In this document: piece by piece, positions 35,558-44,080 of the stretch
Numbering within the stretch: position 1 is the first letter of the stretch
Layout of the letters: each line of letters opens with the position of its first letter
NCBI GenBank assembly: GCA_024998685.1
Contig: JACOEH010000016.1
Span: 1-64,000 of the forward strand
Source of the DNA: Nitrospira sp.
Lineage (GTDB): Bacteria > Nitrospirota > Nitrospiria > Nitrospirales > Nitrospiraceae
DNA: 64,000 bases
Direction of reading: 5' to 3'
Position numbers and translations under genes: made by a program
The notes under the pieces: model-generated
Seen by the model: the letters and a program-made list of their open reading frames with translations, nothing else
Told to the model about the DNA's origin: nothing
Databases searched by the model: none

Positions 35558-36918
35558 TATGTTCTTCTCAACTCTGCGGCGCCGACCAATTGCCTTGTCG
35601 AGCTGTGTACGAATCTGGGAAGAGAGATCAGGACAGTTGTCCCTCGGTCTTGCATGCTGGTTACCTGTACCTCTCCCCCATGTTCCATGATCACCCGGCG
35701 CGCAAAGGAGAATCCCAGTCCGACACCTCCTTTGCGCTTGGTAAAGAACGGTTCACCTAAGTGCTTGAGATCCTCATCCGACATCCCTACCCCTTTATCA
35801 ACGATCGAGATATCGAGCCGTTGACCGTCGTCAGAGATGATCGAGGAAATTCTCACAACCCCTCGAAACGGCATGGCCTGACAGGCATTCCGGACCAGAT
35901 TGCTAAACGCTTGGTGAAGAAGATCATAATCTCCCGCTAGACCGATTTCCTCCGGCAAGGCGGCAATTTCGATGTTCACTTGGGGAGGGAGGGCCCATGC
36001 AGAAGAGAGTTGCACAACGCTGTGCAAGAGTTGAGTCACATTGACTGATGCTTTGTTCATCTTCAGGGGAGCTCCGAGGCGAAGTACGCCCTCCACGGCC
36101 TTATCGAGCCGAGTCGTTTCTTCGAGCAATACCTGAATGTGGCGTTGAGTGGAAGAGTCTTTCGTTCTCGCTGCCAACATTTCTGCTGAACATTTGATGA
36201 TTCCGAGCGGATTGCGAACCTCATGAGCGATTTGGCCTGCGACTTCACCGAGGACGGCCATCTGACTGATTTCTTGGAGCCGTTGTTCCATCTTCGTCAC
36301 TTGATCAAGACGATCTCGCAATTGAACTTGGGCTGTCTGTAATTGTCCATTGCTCTCGACGAGGGCGGATGCCATATCTTGATACTTTTGGCGTTGTTTC
36401 CGTTCATCCTCCGCAAAGAAATAGACGAGCAACCCTGCCATGGTAAAATAGACCGTTGCAGAAACCGCATCCTGGAATGCCTTGACGTGGACGACGGAGG
36501 GAGTCAACGTCTCACCCGCCACAATGAAGCCGATCATGGAAATCACTGCAGCGCCCACGGCAAAGACCACATCCCGTCCAGGCAGTTTCGTCGCCGCAGA
36601 AACAATCGGCAGCAAGTACACTAACTCGTAAATGCTCCCGCTCCCATCCGTAACGGCAACGAGGGCTGAAGCGAGGATCAGTTGAGCCAGGATGCTGAGA
36701 CGCAACAAGAGAGTTCGATACTTGAGGTCGAGCGCGTTCGTTGAGAGCGAGGGAGCAAACATCTCAATTCCCTGGAGCGCCATAATGGCAAAGAACAACA
36801 GGTAGGCACTGAGAGTGGTGGGATGAGTTGCACTGCCGACAAAGAACAAAAGAACGGCGAGCATGCCGAGAGTCGTGGCCTTAAAGACTTCGAAGAGATT
36901 CAGACGATGCGACAACAT
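35557..36918 (-). CDS. Membrane sensor histidine kinase (PilS/NtrY-like)
   Basis: 453 residues from ATG 36918 (AGGTG upstream). Six predicted membrane helices in the first 170 residues. A coiled-coil linker (about 175-225; QRQKYQDMASALVESNGQ) follows, then the HisKA domain (IAHEVRNPLGIIK, phosphoacceptor His). The catalytic domain has an N-box (HQAFSNLVRNACQAMP), G1 (SIVDKGVGMSDEDL) and G2 (KRKGGVGLGFSFARRV). There is no PAS domain. It pairs with the NtrC-type regulator. The integral-membrane sensor region without a periplasmic domain suggests detection of a membrane or intracellular signal. Confidence 0.9.
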   Translation of the reverse strand: MLSHRLNLFEVFKATTLGMLAVLLFFVGSATHPTTLSAYLLFFAIMALQGIEMFAPSLSTNALDLKYRTLLLRLSILAQLILASALVAVTDGSGSIYELVYLLPIVSAATKLPGRDVVFAVGAAVISMIGFIVAGETLTPSVVHVKAFQDAVSATVYFTMAGLLVYFFAEDERKQRQKYQDMASALVESNGQLQTAQVQLRDRLDQVTKMEQRLQEISQMAVLGEVAGQIAHEVRNPLGIIKCSAEMLAARTKDSSTQRHIQVLLEETTRLDKAVEGVLRLGAPLKMNKASVNVTQLLHSVVQLSSAWALPPQVNIEIAALPEEIGLAGDYDLLHQAFSNLVRNACQAMPFRGVVRISSIISDDGQRLDISIVDKGVGMSDEDLKHLGEPFFTKRKGGVGLGFSFARRVIMEHGGEVQVTSMQDRGTTVLISLPRFVHSSTRQLVGAAELRRT

Positions 36919-36984
36919 AGGTACGCACACCTCATGATGATCGATCACACCAACGGAGACATGATCGCAAAAACACCGTATCTT

Positions 36985-37707
36985 CTACGAATTCTTCAGA
37001 GAAGCCCGCAGTTGTAATGCCTCTTCCCTGTGACGCTTGTCGCTGATAGATGCGTCTGGTTGATGAGGCAGTTGCAGAATGGTCTCCAGTTCTCGAAGGG
37101 CGGAATTCTGATCCTTGCGCTTGATATATGCCTTGGCCAGATCAAGGCGCGCATGGCAATCTTTCGGGTCGGAAATTACAGCCTGCCGGAGATAGGTAAG
37201 CGCGCTATTCGCATCGCCTCCCAAAAACCACGGCAGCTCGTCCATCATCATTCCCATCATATGTAATGCCGGTGCATGGTGCGGATTCAGCTCCAAGGCT
37301 CGCGTGACGTGATGCTTCAAATCTTGAATGGTCAGCGCGGACGCCATCATGCCTTTGAGCTGCGCGGCGTTTCCCAAGTTCGCCGCATAAAGATAATGCG
37401 CCTGAGCATTCGGCTCGCGTAGTTCAATAGCTTGATGCGCAACTCTCGCCCCTTCTTCATACGCATCTCTTCGCTTCGATGTCGCGAGCGAGTCGTCATC
37501 GCCCAAATCCAGATACAAATCCGCCAAGCGAATAAGGAACTCGGGGTCAGACGCGTGGTCATTTTTCTGGCTGAGCAATCCTTGCAGCTGATGTTGCAGG
37601 TCATCTCCAATTATCGACTCAGCAACTGCATGTTCGATGACAAGACCGCCCACTCCGTACAAGAAGAGCATAACAATTAAGCGAGTCATGAGGCGGCCTT
37701 GCATCAT
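36985..37707 (-). CDS. TPR-repeat protein with signal anchor
   Basis: 240 residues; a hydrophobic N-terminus (about 8-28) acts as signal peptide or anchor. TPR-like helices: EFLIRLADLYLDLGDDDSLA, HYLYAANLGNAAQLKGMMAS, HVTRALELNPHHAPALHMMG, LTYLRQAVISDPKDCHARLD and AYIKRKDQNSALRELETILQ. Proteins of this type are periplasmic adaptors. It lies upstream of the two-component genes and probably heads that transcript (66-base gap). ATG 37689 is an alternative start. Confidence 0.8.
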   Translation of the reverse strand: MMQGRLMTRLIVMLFLYGVGGLVIEHAVAESIIGDDLQHQLQGLLSQKNDHASDPEFLIRLADLYLDLGDDDSLATSKRRDAYEEGARVAHQAIELREPNAQAHYLYAANLGNAAQLKGMMASALTIQDLKHHVTRALELNPHHAPALHMMGMMMDELPWFLGGDANSALTYLRQAVISDPKDCHARLDLAKAYIKRKDQNSALRELETILQLPHQPDASISDKRHREEALQLRASLKNS

Positions 37708-37915
37708 CGGAATCCAATGTCGTTCTTCAACGGTCTTCCAAGGATGGCAATTATGCGCGTCATCTAAATGAGGATCAAGGCGGATTAGTGACTGTTGTTT
37801 GAGAATCGGAACCTTCGCTCAATGGGCATGGCATATCCAAAATGAGCCGGAGGAGAATCCGTCTGCGGCAGAGTGAATATCGATGTGCGGGATGGTGAAT
37901 CAGTAGATCACTACG

Positions 37916-39163
37916 TTAGAAGAACGCCATGCTGGCGTAGGTCACGGTGGAATTGTACTGGTCGGTAATCCCTCGATCGTAGCGGAGCACGTGACCCTTT
38001 TCCGCCTGGATCAATCGCAGCAAGCTGTAGATGGGTGAGAAGCCGGATATTCGACGCTGATCACTTTCTTTCTGAATGTACTGGGCGAACCCCTCTGGTT
38101 GAAGCTCCTCCACCTGCTTTAACATTTCCAGATCCCGCTGCATGGAACGGTGGAAGGAAAAATCGGTCGGCGGAGCGCTGTCGCCATAGCGCAGGCCGAG
38201 ATGAGTCAATTCCCCAGCCGCGATGACACACACGGACCGTCCTGAGGCATCGATGGCGTCTCGCAAGGCGCAGAGAAATCGATCCACTGAACTCCGTACA
38301 GTCGGATCATTCAGACTCAATGCAGAAAATGACGACAAAATCGGGACCATTGTGAAAGACTTGCCGATGACGGTCTGGAGGAACGGCAGTTGAAATTCGA
38401 TGGCATGTTCGGACTGGTGAACAATATCCTCTTCAAAGAACTCCGGCGTGACCGCCTTGAGGCGATTCACAATCGGTTGGTCTACCGGTACCACACCGAG
38501 CGGTGTGTCAAAATCCTTGTCCGTAACGGCAAAGAGGTTTTCAAGGCCCGCATGGGCGGTCCCAATAAGAATATAGACATCCGGCTGTCGGGCTTCCTGT
38601 AACTCTTTGTATCCCCAGGCATAGACCGGTCCCGCTTGTTTGAGGTCGTACGTGGGGACGACCAGTCCCTTGATGGGCTTGCCCCGATGCTCGGACGGTT
38701 TGAAATCCGGTCCCTCGTCCGATGTGAAAAAACCGTCGATCTGCTTCCGCAGTTTGGCGCTGTCCGCCTCATAGCTCCGCCCGGCAAATACCGCCGGGCG
38801 GGACAGCCGTTGTCGATAGTCGTGCCGAGCCTGTTGCCGTGCCATCTCAGCTCGCGGGCCTTCCAGGAAGAGCTTCTGGTCCAGATCCGCCACCAGTTGC
38901 TCCACTTTGCTCGGTAAGAGAAACTCGCCGAACCGCTTCAGGTACAACGCACCGATTTCCGGCAGTGAATGTTCACCGTCGAAATGTTGCACGATGAAAA
39001 AAAAGTTCAACGGTAAGACCAGCTTCTCAGGACTCAGCCCACTCGGGTCCCAGAGTACGATCAACTGATCGTCCTCCTGCTTAATGGGCGAGAATTGGAG
39101 ATTCCGCAAGACCGGATACTGAGTTGAATCTTTGACGGTACCGGTGGTCATGGCAGAGGACAT
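37916..39163 (-). CDS. Memo-family protein (AmmeMemoRadiSam system protein B type)
   Basis: 415 residues. An N-terminal segment of about 120 residues (winged-helix-like; FDGEHSLPEIGALYLKRFGE) precedes a Memo domain (about 125-415). Domain landmarks: RPAVFAGRSYEADSAKLRKQ, GTAHAGLENLFAVTDKDFDT, HQSEHAIEFQLPFLQTVIG, AAGELTHLGLRYG and LRYDRGITDQYNSTVTYASM. Memo folds like non-haem iron dioxygenases with a His-His-Cys metal site. The usual PHAGY motif is VVPTYDLKQAG here, so the first metal His is missing. The AmmeMemoRadiSam proteins A and radical SAM partner are not nearby. A C-terminal piece of a second copy lies at 24979-25130. Confidence 0.8.
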   Translation of the reverse strand: MSSAMTTGTVKDSTQYPVLRNLQFSPIKQEDDQLIVLWDPSGLSPEKLVLPLNFFFIVQHFDGEHSLPEIGALYLKRFGEFLLPSKVEQLVADLDQKLFLEGPRAEMARQQARHDYRQRLSRPAVFAGRSYEADSAKLRKQIDGFFTSDEGPDFKPSEHRGKPIKGLVVPTYDLKQAGPVYAWGYKELQEARQPDVYILIGTAHAGLENLFAVTDKDFDTPLGVVPVDQPIVNRLKAVTPEFFEEDIVHQSEHAIEFQLPFLQTVIGKSFTMVPILSSFSALSLNDPTVRSSVDRFLCALRDAIDASGRSVCVIAAGELTHLGLRYGDSAPPTDFSFHRSMQRDLEMLKQVEELQPEGFAQYIQKESDQRRISGFSPIYSLLRLIQAEKGHVLRYDRGITDQYNSTVTYASMAFF

Positions 39164-39211
39164 TGTAGGGGATGGAATGGAGCGGCTGCAAGAACAGAAG
39201 AAGGTTGTTCT

Positions 39212-39279
39212 GGTTTGTTTAGTTCATTTGGTTGATTTGGTGCTCGACGAACCAGATAACCAGATAAACGAGACAAACC
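39212..39279. repeat. Long imperfect inverted repeat downstream of the GlmL operon
   Basis: GGTTTGTTTAGTTCATTTGG (39212 onwards) pairs imperfectly with 39251-39279 (ACCAGATAACCAGATAAACG and on). The arms are about 29 bp with a short loop and also contain tandem ACCAGATAA-like units. It lies just past the last operon stop, where it could end or protect the transcript. Confidence 0.6.
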
Positions 39280-39281
39280 TC

Positions 39282-40040
39282 TTAGACTTCAGGGGGGGTC
39301 GGCTTCGTACGCCGACCAAGAACAATGAGCGTCCCAATGATCAAGACACTCAACCAAATAGTCGGCCGCCCATACGACGCATCGGAGAATTCGATCAAAT
39401 CGGTCAATCGGCCGATCAAGAGCGACATGCGAGCCATGACCGTATAGCCGAATCCTGCGCCGAAGGAAATCATCAGGAAGATGACGCCGGTTCGAGCAAC
39501 AGCCTTTCCTGCCCCGCTATGTTCGATCGAGAAGAAGAAGTAGAACAACACTGAACCGACCCCGAACAAAATGATGAGCGCGTTGAGATTGCTGGCAGGA
39601 TTGAGGAGGTTCATCGAAAAGGTGACGCCGTCCGGTCCGGCAAGCGACAACAACGGACGAACGGTATCCTCGATTTGTTTCAGAATGAAGGAAGAAATCG
39701 TTCTCGGTATCGCCAGCCCCGCCCCCATCCCGACGATGAAGGCGAATGCGTATCGTGACATCCAGGCAGCTTTCGGCACATAGCGAGTCAGCATGAGCAT
39801 CCCGATGGCGACCGGGACCAGAAGAGCGACTTCTCCATTGTCTATGATCGGCTTGACGACCAAGTGGACGATAACGGTATCGTATGTCTTGACGATTATG
39901 TACCCGACGGAAACTCCGACGTAGAGGTGTTCCGCCAGTTTGAACAGCGGGTTGTCTTTGTAGAGGAACGTGAAGATGAGGAGGGTCAAGCCGGTTGCAA
40001 CCCAAGCCCCCACAATCAACTCAAACGGCATGGTCATCAC
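39282..40040 (-). CDS. Integral membrane protein of the GlmL-linked operon (A)
   Basis: 252 residues with about eight predicted transmembrane helices (e.g. LIVGAWVATGLTLLIFTFLY, HLYVGVSVGYIIVKTYDTVI, FAFIVGMGAGLAIPRTISSF, IFLMISFGAGFGYTVMARMS). There is no clear catalytic motif and no resemblance to a known transporter family. It is the last gene of the seven-gene operon and starts 7 bases after its neighbour's stop, so it is almost certainly co-translated. Function unknown; a channel or membrane anchor for the complex is inferred. Confidence 0.75.
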   Translation of the reverse strand: MMTMPFELIVGAWVATGLTLLIFTFLYKDNPLFKLAEHLYVGVSVGYIIVKTYDTVIVHLVVKPIIDNGEVALLVPVAIGMLMLTRYVPKAAWMSRYAFAFIVGMGAGLAIPRTISSFILKQIEDTVRPLLSLAGPDGVTFSMNLLNPASNLNALIILFGVGSVLFYFFFSIEHSGAGKAVARTGVIFLMISFGAGFGYTVMARMSLLIGRLTDLIEFSDASYGRPTIWLSVLIIGTLIVLGRRTKPTPPEV

Positions 40041-40047
40041 TGATGCT

Positions 40048-40872
40048 TCACCCTCTCTGCTGCCGCAGCGAAAAGTAGAATGCGTTGCACATGATCACCA
40101 AGACAATGATGGCGAAATGCGTGGCGGACTGCGCATCCATTCCGGCCACAGCCTTGCCCTTCTGGCCGATGAGACTTTCGTATTCCGCCGCTCCGCGGAG
40201 ACCACCGATGAGACCATTGATCTGCCCGCTTCGTAGCAGCGGATACAGTCCTGGCGCCATGACTCCCGTGCATCCGCCGCCCATTTCAAACTTATATTTG
40301 TCCTTCCCGAAGACGTACCACTCTTCGACACCCGGCTTTCCTGCTCCGAGGCTGACCATGTAGGTCATATCTTTTAAGCTGCGCACCCCTTCTAAAACAG
40401 GCAGGTCCTTCGTGGATCGTCCGCTATAGTCGCTGGGAAAGGCTGACGAGAGGTCTTGCCCCATATTGATGATCACCGCCGGCCCTCCCGGACTCCATCC
40501 GAGAAAGGCATAGTCTTGTCCGTATTCTTTCCCCATCTCTTTCGCGACCTGTGTGACCAACTGATCGGCCATTCCGGTCCCGGACACCCACAGTGTCATC
40601 GTGATCACGCGAAGCTTTTTTTTGAAGGCGTGCCTCAGCAATGCGATCGCTTGGGGATAGAGTTCAGGTTTGGAGGCGGGATCAAAATCGATCGACAGCA
40701 GGAAGACCGAATGTTCCGGTAACGATTCGATATGGTCGTACACGCCGCGCACTTCCGAGGAGATCTTGATCGGCAAGCCGACCGGATAGAGCAACGGCAG
40801 GAGGGTGCAGAGACCGATCACCAGAAAAATAATCCGCCGATCGATCTTGAGCATGCGTTCCGAAAAGCTCAT
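40048..40872 (-). CDS. Membrane-anchored protein of the GlmL-linked operon (B)
   Basis: 274 residues from ATG 40872, because earlier in-frame starts run into the upstream gene. One N-terminal helix (about 12-35; IIFLVIGLCTLLPLLYPVGL), a large globular part (about 40-240; FLLSIDFDPASKPELYPQAI, KEYGQDYAFLGWSPGGPAVI, YMVSLGAGKPGVEEWYVFGK), and a C-terminal helix near 250-268. The core alternates strands and helices in a Rossmann-like way. Function unknown. Its constant position beside the GlmL-like ATPase suggests a periplasm- or cytoplasm-facing subunit. Confidence 0.7.
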   Translation of the reverse strand: MSFSERMLKIDRRIIFLVIGLCTLLPLLYPVGLPIKISSEVRGVYDHIESLPEHSVFLLSIDFDPASKPELYPQAIALLRHAFKKKLRVITMTLWVSGTGMADQLVTQVAKEMGKEYGQDYAFLGWSPGGPAVIINMGQDLSSAFPSDYSGRSTKDLPVLEGVRSLKDMTYMVSLGAGKPGVEEWYVFGKDKYKFEMGGGCTGVMAPGLYPLLRSGQINGLIGGLRGAAEYESLIGQKGKAVAGMDAQSATHFAIIVLVIMCNAFYFSLRQQRG

Positions 40873-40879
40873 CATGGGG

Positions 40880-40948
40880 CCGTTATTCGTGAATCGTTCA
40901 ACGTGAATCGCAGGGATCCCTCGTTTAACGAATACCGTTGAACGATGA
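40880..40948. repeat. Intergenic inverted repeat inside the operon
   Basis: ATCGTTCAACG (near 40897) and CGTTGAACGAT (near 40936) are inverted copies flanking GGGATCCC. A further ACGAATAC/GTTATTCGT pairing extends the arms. It fills the only sizeable gap (79 bp) in this part of the operon, so it may tune differential expression. Confidence 0.5.
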
Positions 40949-40951
40949 CCG

Positions 40952-41602
40952 TCATTCCTTGCCGCCTCCAAGATACGACCGTTCCACGCCGAAGATGATC
41001 TTGAACGACAAGGCGATGGCTCCGAGACTGACCCCGATCAAAATGGCCCGCCGCACGGAAGAATTGAGCACATTCAAAATCCATGAAGACACATCCCCGC
41101 TCAACGGAATCAGATATTCGCCCAGCGGTACCCGTCCCATCATCACGATCACGGCCGCCACCAACAGCACCGCGGCTTCACGACTTCTGGCTCTAAACGA
41201 ACGGTAGGCCGCCGATGCGATGAAGAAGGCCAGGATGGCGAACATCGTACCTTGCAGCGGCACCATCATGAAGTTGTAGACCCAGCCGAATGCCGTCATA
41301 GCCCCATCGACCGCTTCTTTTCCATCGGCCCACAGTCCGGCTGCAATCGTTCCGAGCATGCCGGCATACAAGACAAGGCTATAGCCCCATCCCGCTTCTT
41401 GACGTGTGATCTTCACCGCATGCTGATGAAACAGACTGGTCACCCCCAAGATCAAGGCGAATCCCCCGATGATCTGCAGCCACTTCGTGGCGGAGGTGAG
41501 CATCTGTTCCGAGGCCGGATGCGGCACATAGTACTGTCCCGCGAACAGCAAACCCGTAATCAAAGTGATCAAGAGAGGAAGTTGCCGTCGCAGAAAAATC
41601 AT
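40952..41602 (-). CDS. Integral membrane protein of the GlmL-linked operon (C)
   Basis: 216 residues from ATG 41602, which overlaps the previous stop (ATGA); a start 13 codons earlier is possible. About six transmembrane helices (LLITLITGLLFAGQYYVP, LQIIGGFALILGVTSLFHQH, YSLVLYAGMLGTIAAGLWAD, MVPLQGTMFAILAFFIASAA, AVLLVAAVIVMMGRVPLGEY, AILIGVSLGAIALSFKIIFG). No metal-binding or catalytic motif is evident. Tight coupling to gene D implies a stable complex. Function unknown. Confidence 0.72.
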   Translation of the reverse strand: MIFLRRQLPLLITLITGLLFAGQYYVPHPASEQMLTSATKWLQIIGGFALILGVTSLFHQHAVKITRQEAGWGYSLVLYAGMLGTIAAGLWADGKEAVDGAMTAFGWVYNFMMVPLQGTMFAILAFFIASAAYRSFRARSREAAVLLVAAVIVMMGRVPLGEYLIPLSGDVSSWILNVLNSSVRRAILIGVSLGAIALSFKIIFGVERSYLGGGKE

Positions 41603-42816
41603 TTGAGGTCCCTGAAGAGATCGAGAAAGATCTGCGGCCATTGTGCGCCGGTGACGACTCCGATCGTCGCCACGACCGTTCCGACGGCGAGCACGCTCAA
41701 GACGACGGCTTTCCCAATGTCCTGACCACGGAGCGTTCCGATCTGGACCGGCTCCCTGGACAGGTACGCGCTCGCGGCATAGAGCTCTTCACCGATCAAG
41801 GTGTAGTCGCAGGTCGTCACGAAAAACGGGAGTTGGTGGTCGGCGTCTGTTCCGGCAATTTGTATGGCCCCGGTGCTCGCCCCGGTTTCGGTGAGCAGCA
41901 GCGACTCGGCAAAGTAGTGCCCCATGAAGAAGTTCGCAGCCGGCTTCTTGCGGAGCATGATTCCATCCACCGCCGCCGTGTAACTGAACTGATCGGACGT
42001 AATAAAAAAATTGGCGTCTTCCTTGAAGAGATCGGGCTTCCCCGCTTCCAAATACGCCTGCTTGGTAATCTCCTGGCAGACCGCCATCGTAATCGGCTCC
42101 CGATGAGGCACGATCAGTTCCGTTTCATACAGAGCCGCCCGTTTCGCAACTTTGCCTAAGATGACCGCGGCGGCGATGGTGGAGGGATCATGGAGGTCGT
42201 GCGCACCCGTGAGATAGAGAATGGGCTTTCCCAGTTCCGTCGCGCGCCCGATCGCTTCATCCACCGCGTCGAGACCAGGGATACGGCGAAGAAAAATGTG
42301 ATTCCGCTTGGCATGGCTGATCGCATAGAAGACCAGCCCGCCGAACGAGACCGCAATGATCAGATTGTTGAGCTGGTTCCAGTTAAACCAGTCGGCGGCC
42401 GGTGTGGCGACTTGTAGAGGGCTGAATGCGCGCCGATCTTCTTGCACCGTCGCGACTGCGACGGCGTAGGCTGTATCGTCCTTCAATTCGATGCCCTTCG
42501 CACTCTTGATGATGGCTTGATGCCACGTCTTATCCGACCTCCTCGTCCACCAGGCGGTTTTCACATCTTTGACATATTTGGTGTCGGCAGGAAACTCCGC
42601 AACGATCGTGAATGTCGCCGGATCAGTTGCGATGGCCTCTCCGACCAAAACCTGATACCTGGTGTCTGGCCTATCTCCTGGCGCCGGCGCCCATTGAACG
42701 GTGAGACTGCCTCCTCCGTCGTTCGGCGTATCGAAGACCCGGATCTCTTGCGGAGCGAGGCTCGATGTCTGAGCCAACGTATAAGACGGCAACAAGTTCA
42801 ATACGCATACAATCAT
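41599..42816 (-). CDS. Membrane protein with extracytoplasmic FN3-like domain (operon gene D)
   Basis: About 405 residues from ATG 42816, where a signal peptide begins (MIVCVLNLLPSYTLAQT). A GTG at 42879 is possible but lies in a repetitive GAAGCGTGAAGCG tract. A fibronectin type III-like domain (about 25-135; RVFDTPNDGGGSLTVQWAPA) is followed by a membrane helix (about 152-167; NNLIIAVSFGGLVFYA). A conserved cytoplasmic domain (about 180-385; AIGRATELGKPILYLTGAHD, NFFITSDQFSYTAAVDGIML, FMGHYFAESLLLTETGASTG) and a C-terminal helix complete it. From memory it resembles the DUF6754 family. It shares its stop with the start of operon gene C. Confidence 0.72.
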   Translation of the reverse strand: MIVCVLNLLPSYTLAQTSSLAPQEIRVFDTPNDGGGSLTVQWAPAPGDRPDTRYQVLVGEAIATDPATFTIVAEFPADTKYVKDVKTAWWTRRSDKTWHQAIIKSAKGIELKDDTAYAVAVATVQEDRRAFSPLQVATPAADWFNWNQLNNLIIAVSFGGLVFYAISHAKRNHIFLRRIPGLDAVDEAIGRATELGKPILYLTGAHDLHDPSTIAAAVILGKVAKRAALYETELIVPHREPITMAVCQEITKQAYLEAGKPDLFKEDANFFITSDQFSYTAAVDGIMLRKKPAANFFMGHYFAESLLLTETGASTGAIQIAGTDADHQLPFFVTTCDYTLIGEELYAASAYLSREPVQIGTLRGQDIGKAVVLSVLAVGTVVATIGVVTGAQWPQIFLDLFRDLK

Positions 42817-42882
42817 GAACGGCCAAAGACAGACTGAGAGATCATATCGACGCTTCACCAGATACGCTTCGCGCTTCACGCT

Positions 42883-44016
42883 TCAGACCCCTTCGATGAC
42901 TTCGATATTCGTTCGCGGGATTACGACTCGTGTCCCATCGGAAAACTTCACTTCCAACACCCGCACGTCGCTCTCTGTGGAAATTTTGGTCAGCTCGGAC
43001 GGAAGTGCCGAGACTTCGCCGATACGTCCGAACAAGGGATCACGAATGATGCGGACCGGATCGCCAAGACGAATTCCTTCACGCGGCGTCTGTGCAATCG
43101 TCCCAACACCACCGTCTCCCTTTGGGATAATAATTTCAGGGCGAATGACTCCCGCCCTGATCTGGGTGGCACCGGAAATCGAGGCTTTCCGACCGACATG
43201 GGTGGAGAGCAGCTTGAATGTCTTGGCCGCCATCGGAATCGCCCCGAACCCTTCCGTCAAAATCAGCGTAAACCCCACCTGCTCCGTTCCCGTAATGGCC
43301 ACGCCAAGGTCGTATCCCAATAAGGCGCGGAGGTCTTCATCGTGAATTCCTCCGACGACCACACCCGCGACCCCGACCGACTTTGCCTGCTTCATTGCGT
43401 CGGCTGAAAGGAACGATCCTCCTACTACCACTTTCCCCTTCATGGTCGAGTTGAAATGGGCCGGAGTCAGCGGTTCGTCCGGAGCCTTTACCGCCATGAC
43501 AATTTCACCGGAAGTCTCTCCGCCGATGCCGAAGATACCCTGAACGAAACTACAAGCCGTCTCGACCGCGACGCCTTGCTGCGGAATCGTTTCGATGATG
43601 GCGCCGTCCGTATAGGCCAAGAGCTGAAGGACTTTGGAAGGTTCGCGCAAAAGGACTTGTCCTGTGATGGGCGACACCGATTCGATCGTGCCGGCAACCG
43701 GCGACCGGATCTCCGTCTTGAACCATTTGATCAGGGGCTTGTTCTCCGCTAGGATCTCGTCCTTCCCGACGACATCGCCTTCCTTCTTGACTAAATAGTC
43801 CTTGATCTCACCCGGAGCCACGCTGAGCTGATTGGCAAGATTGATGGGGAATACCTTTCCCGGCAATTCGGCCTGTGCCACAGGTTGATCGGAACGGACC
43901 AGATCACCGACATTGACTAAGACCTTCCCCGGTAGAGGCAGCATGCGGCGACGATGAACAACCGTATGATCGGTGACGGTCAAGCCTGGAGTGTACGAAT
44001 GAGCCATCTTGTTCAC
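42883..44016 (-). CDS. Biotinyl/lipoyl-like (barrel-sandwich hybrid) protein (operon gene E)
   Basis: 377 residues, no signal peptide. The N-terminal half has two barrel-sandwich-hybrid segments: HRRRMLPLPGKVLVNVGDLV (about 21-40) and IRSPVAGTIESVSPITGQVL (about 102-121), similar to RnfC/NqrA or HlyD lipoyl-like folds. The canonical biotin/lipoyl Lys motif is absent. The middle (FGIGGETSGEIVMAVKAPDE, SVGVAGVVVGGIHDEDLRAL) may bind nucleotide or act as a scaffold. The C-terminus is KOW/beta-like (GDPVRIIRDPLFGRIGEVSA). It precedes gene D in the operon and links the ATPase to membrane proteins by position only. Confidence 0.72.
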   Translation of the reverse strand: MNKMAHSYTPGLTVTDHTVVHRRRMLPLPGKVLVNVGDLVRSDQPVAQAELPGKVFPINLANQLSVAPGEIKDYLVKKEGDVVGKDEILAENKPLIKWFKTEIRSPVAGTIESVSPITGQVLLREPSKVLQLLAYTDGAIIETIPQQGVAVETACSFVQGIFGIGGETSGEIVMAVKAPDEPLTPAHFNSTMKGKVVVGGSFLSADAMKQAKSVGVAGVVVGGIHDEDLRALLGYDLGVAITGTEQVGFTLILTEGFGAIPMAAKTFKLLSTHVGRKASISGATQIRAGVIRPEIIIPKGDGGVGTIAQTPREGIRLGDPVRIIRDPLFGRIGEVSALPSELTKISTESDVRVLEVKFSDGTRVVIPRTNIEVIEGV

Positions 44017-44080
44017 CAGGACTGAGTAACGAGGACTGTGGACTGAGTGAAGACGTCTTCTCTTATCACCTTAGTCCTCA

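Noticed and set aside
39212-39279. CRISPR-like repeat array from ACCAGATAA units
   Set aside because: Only two short units with no spacers of even size; it is an imperfect palindrome instead.
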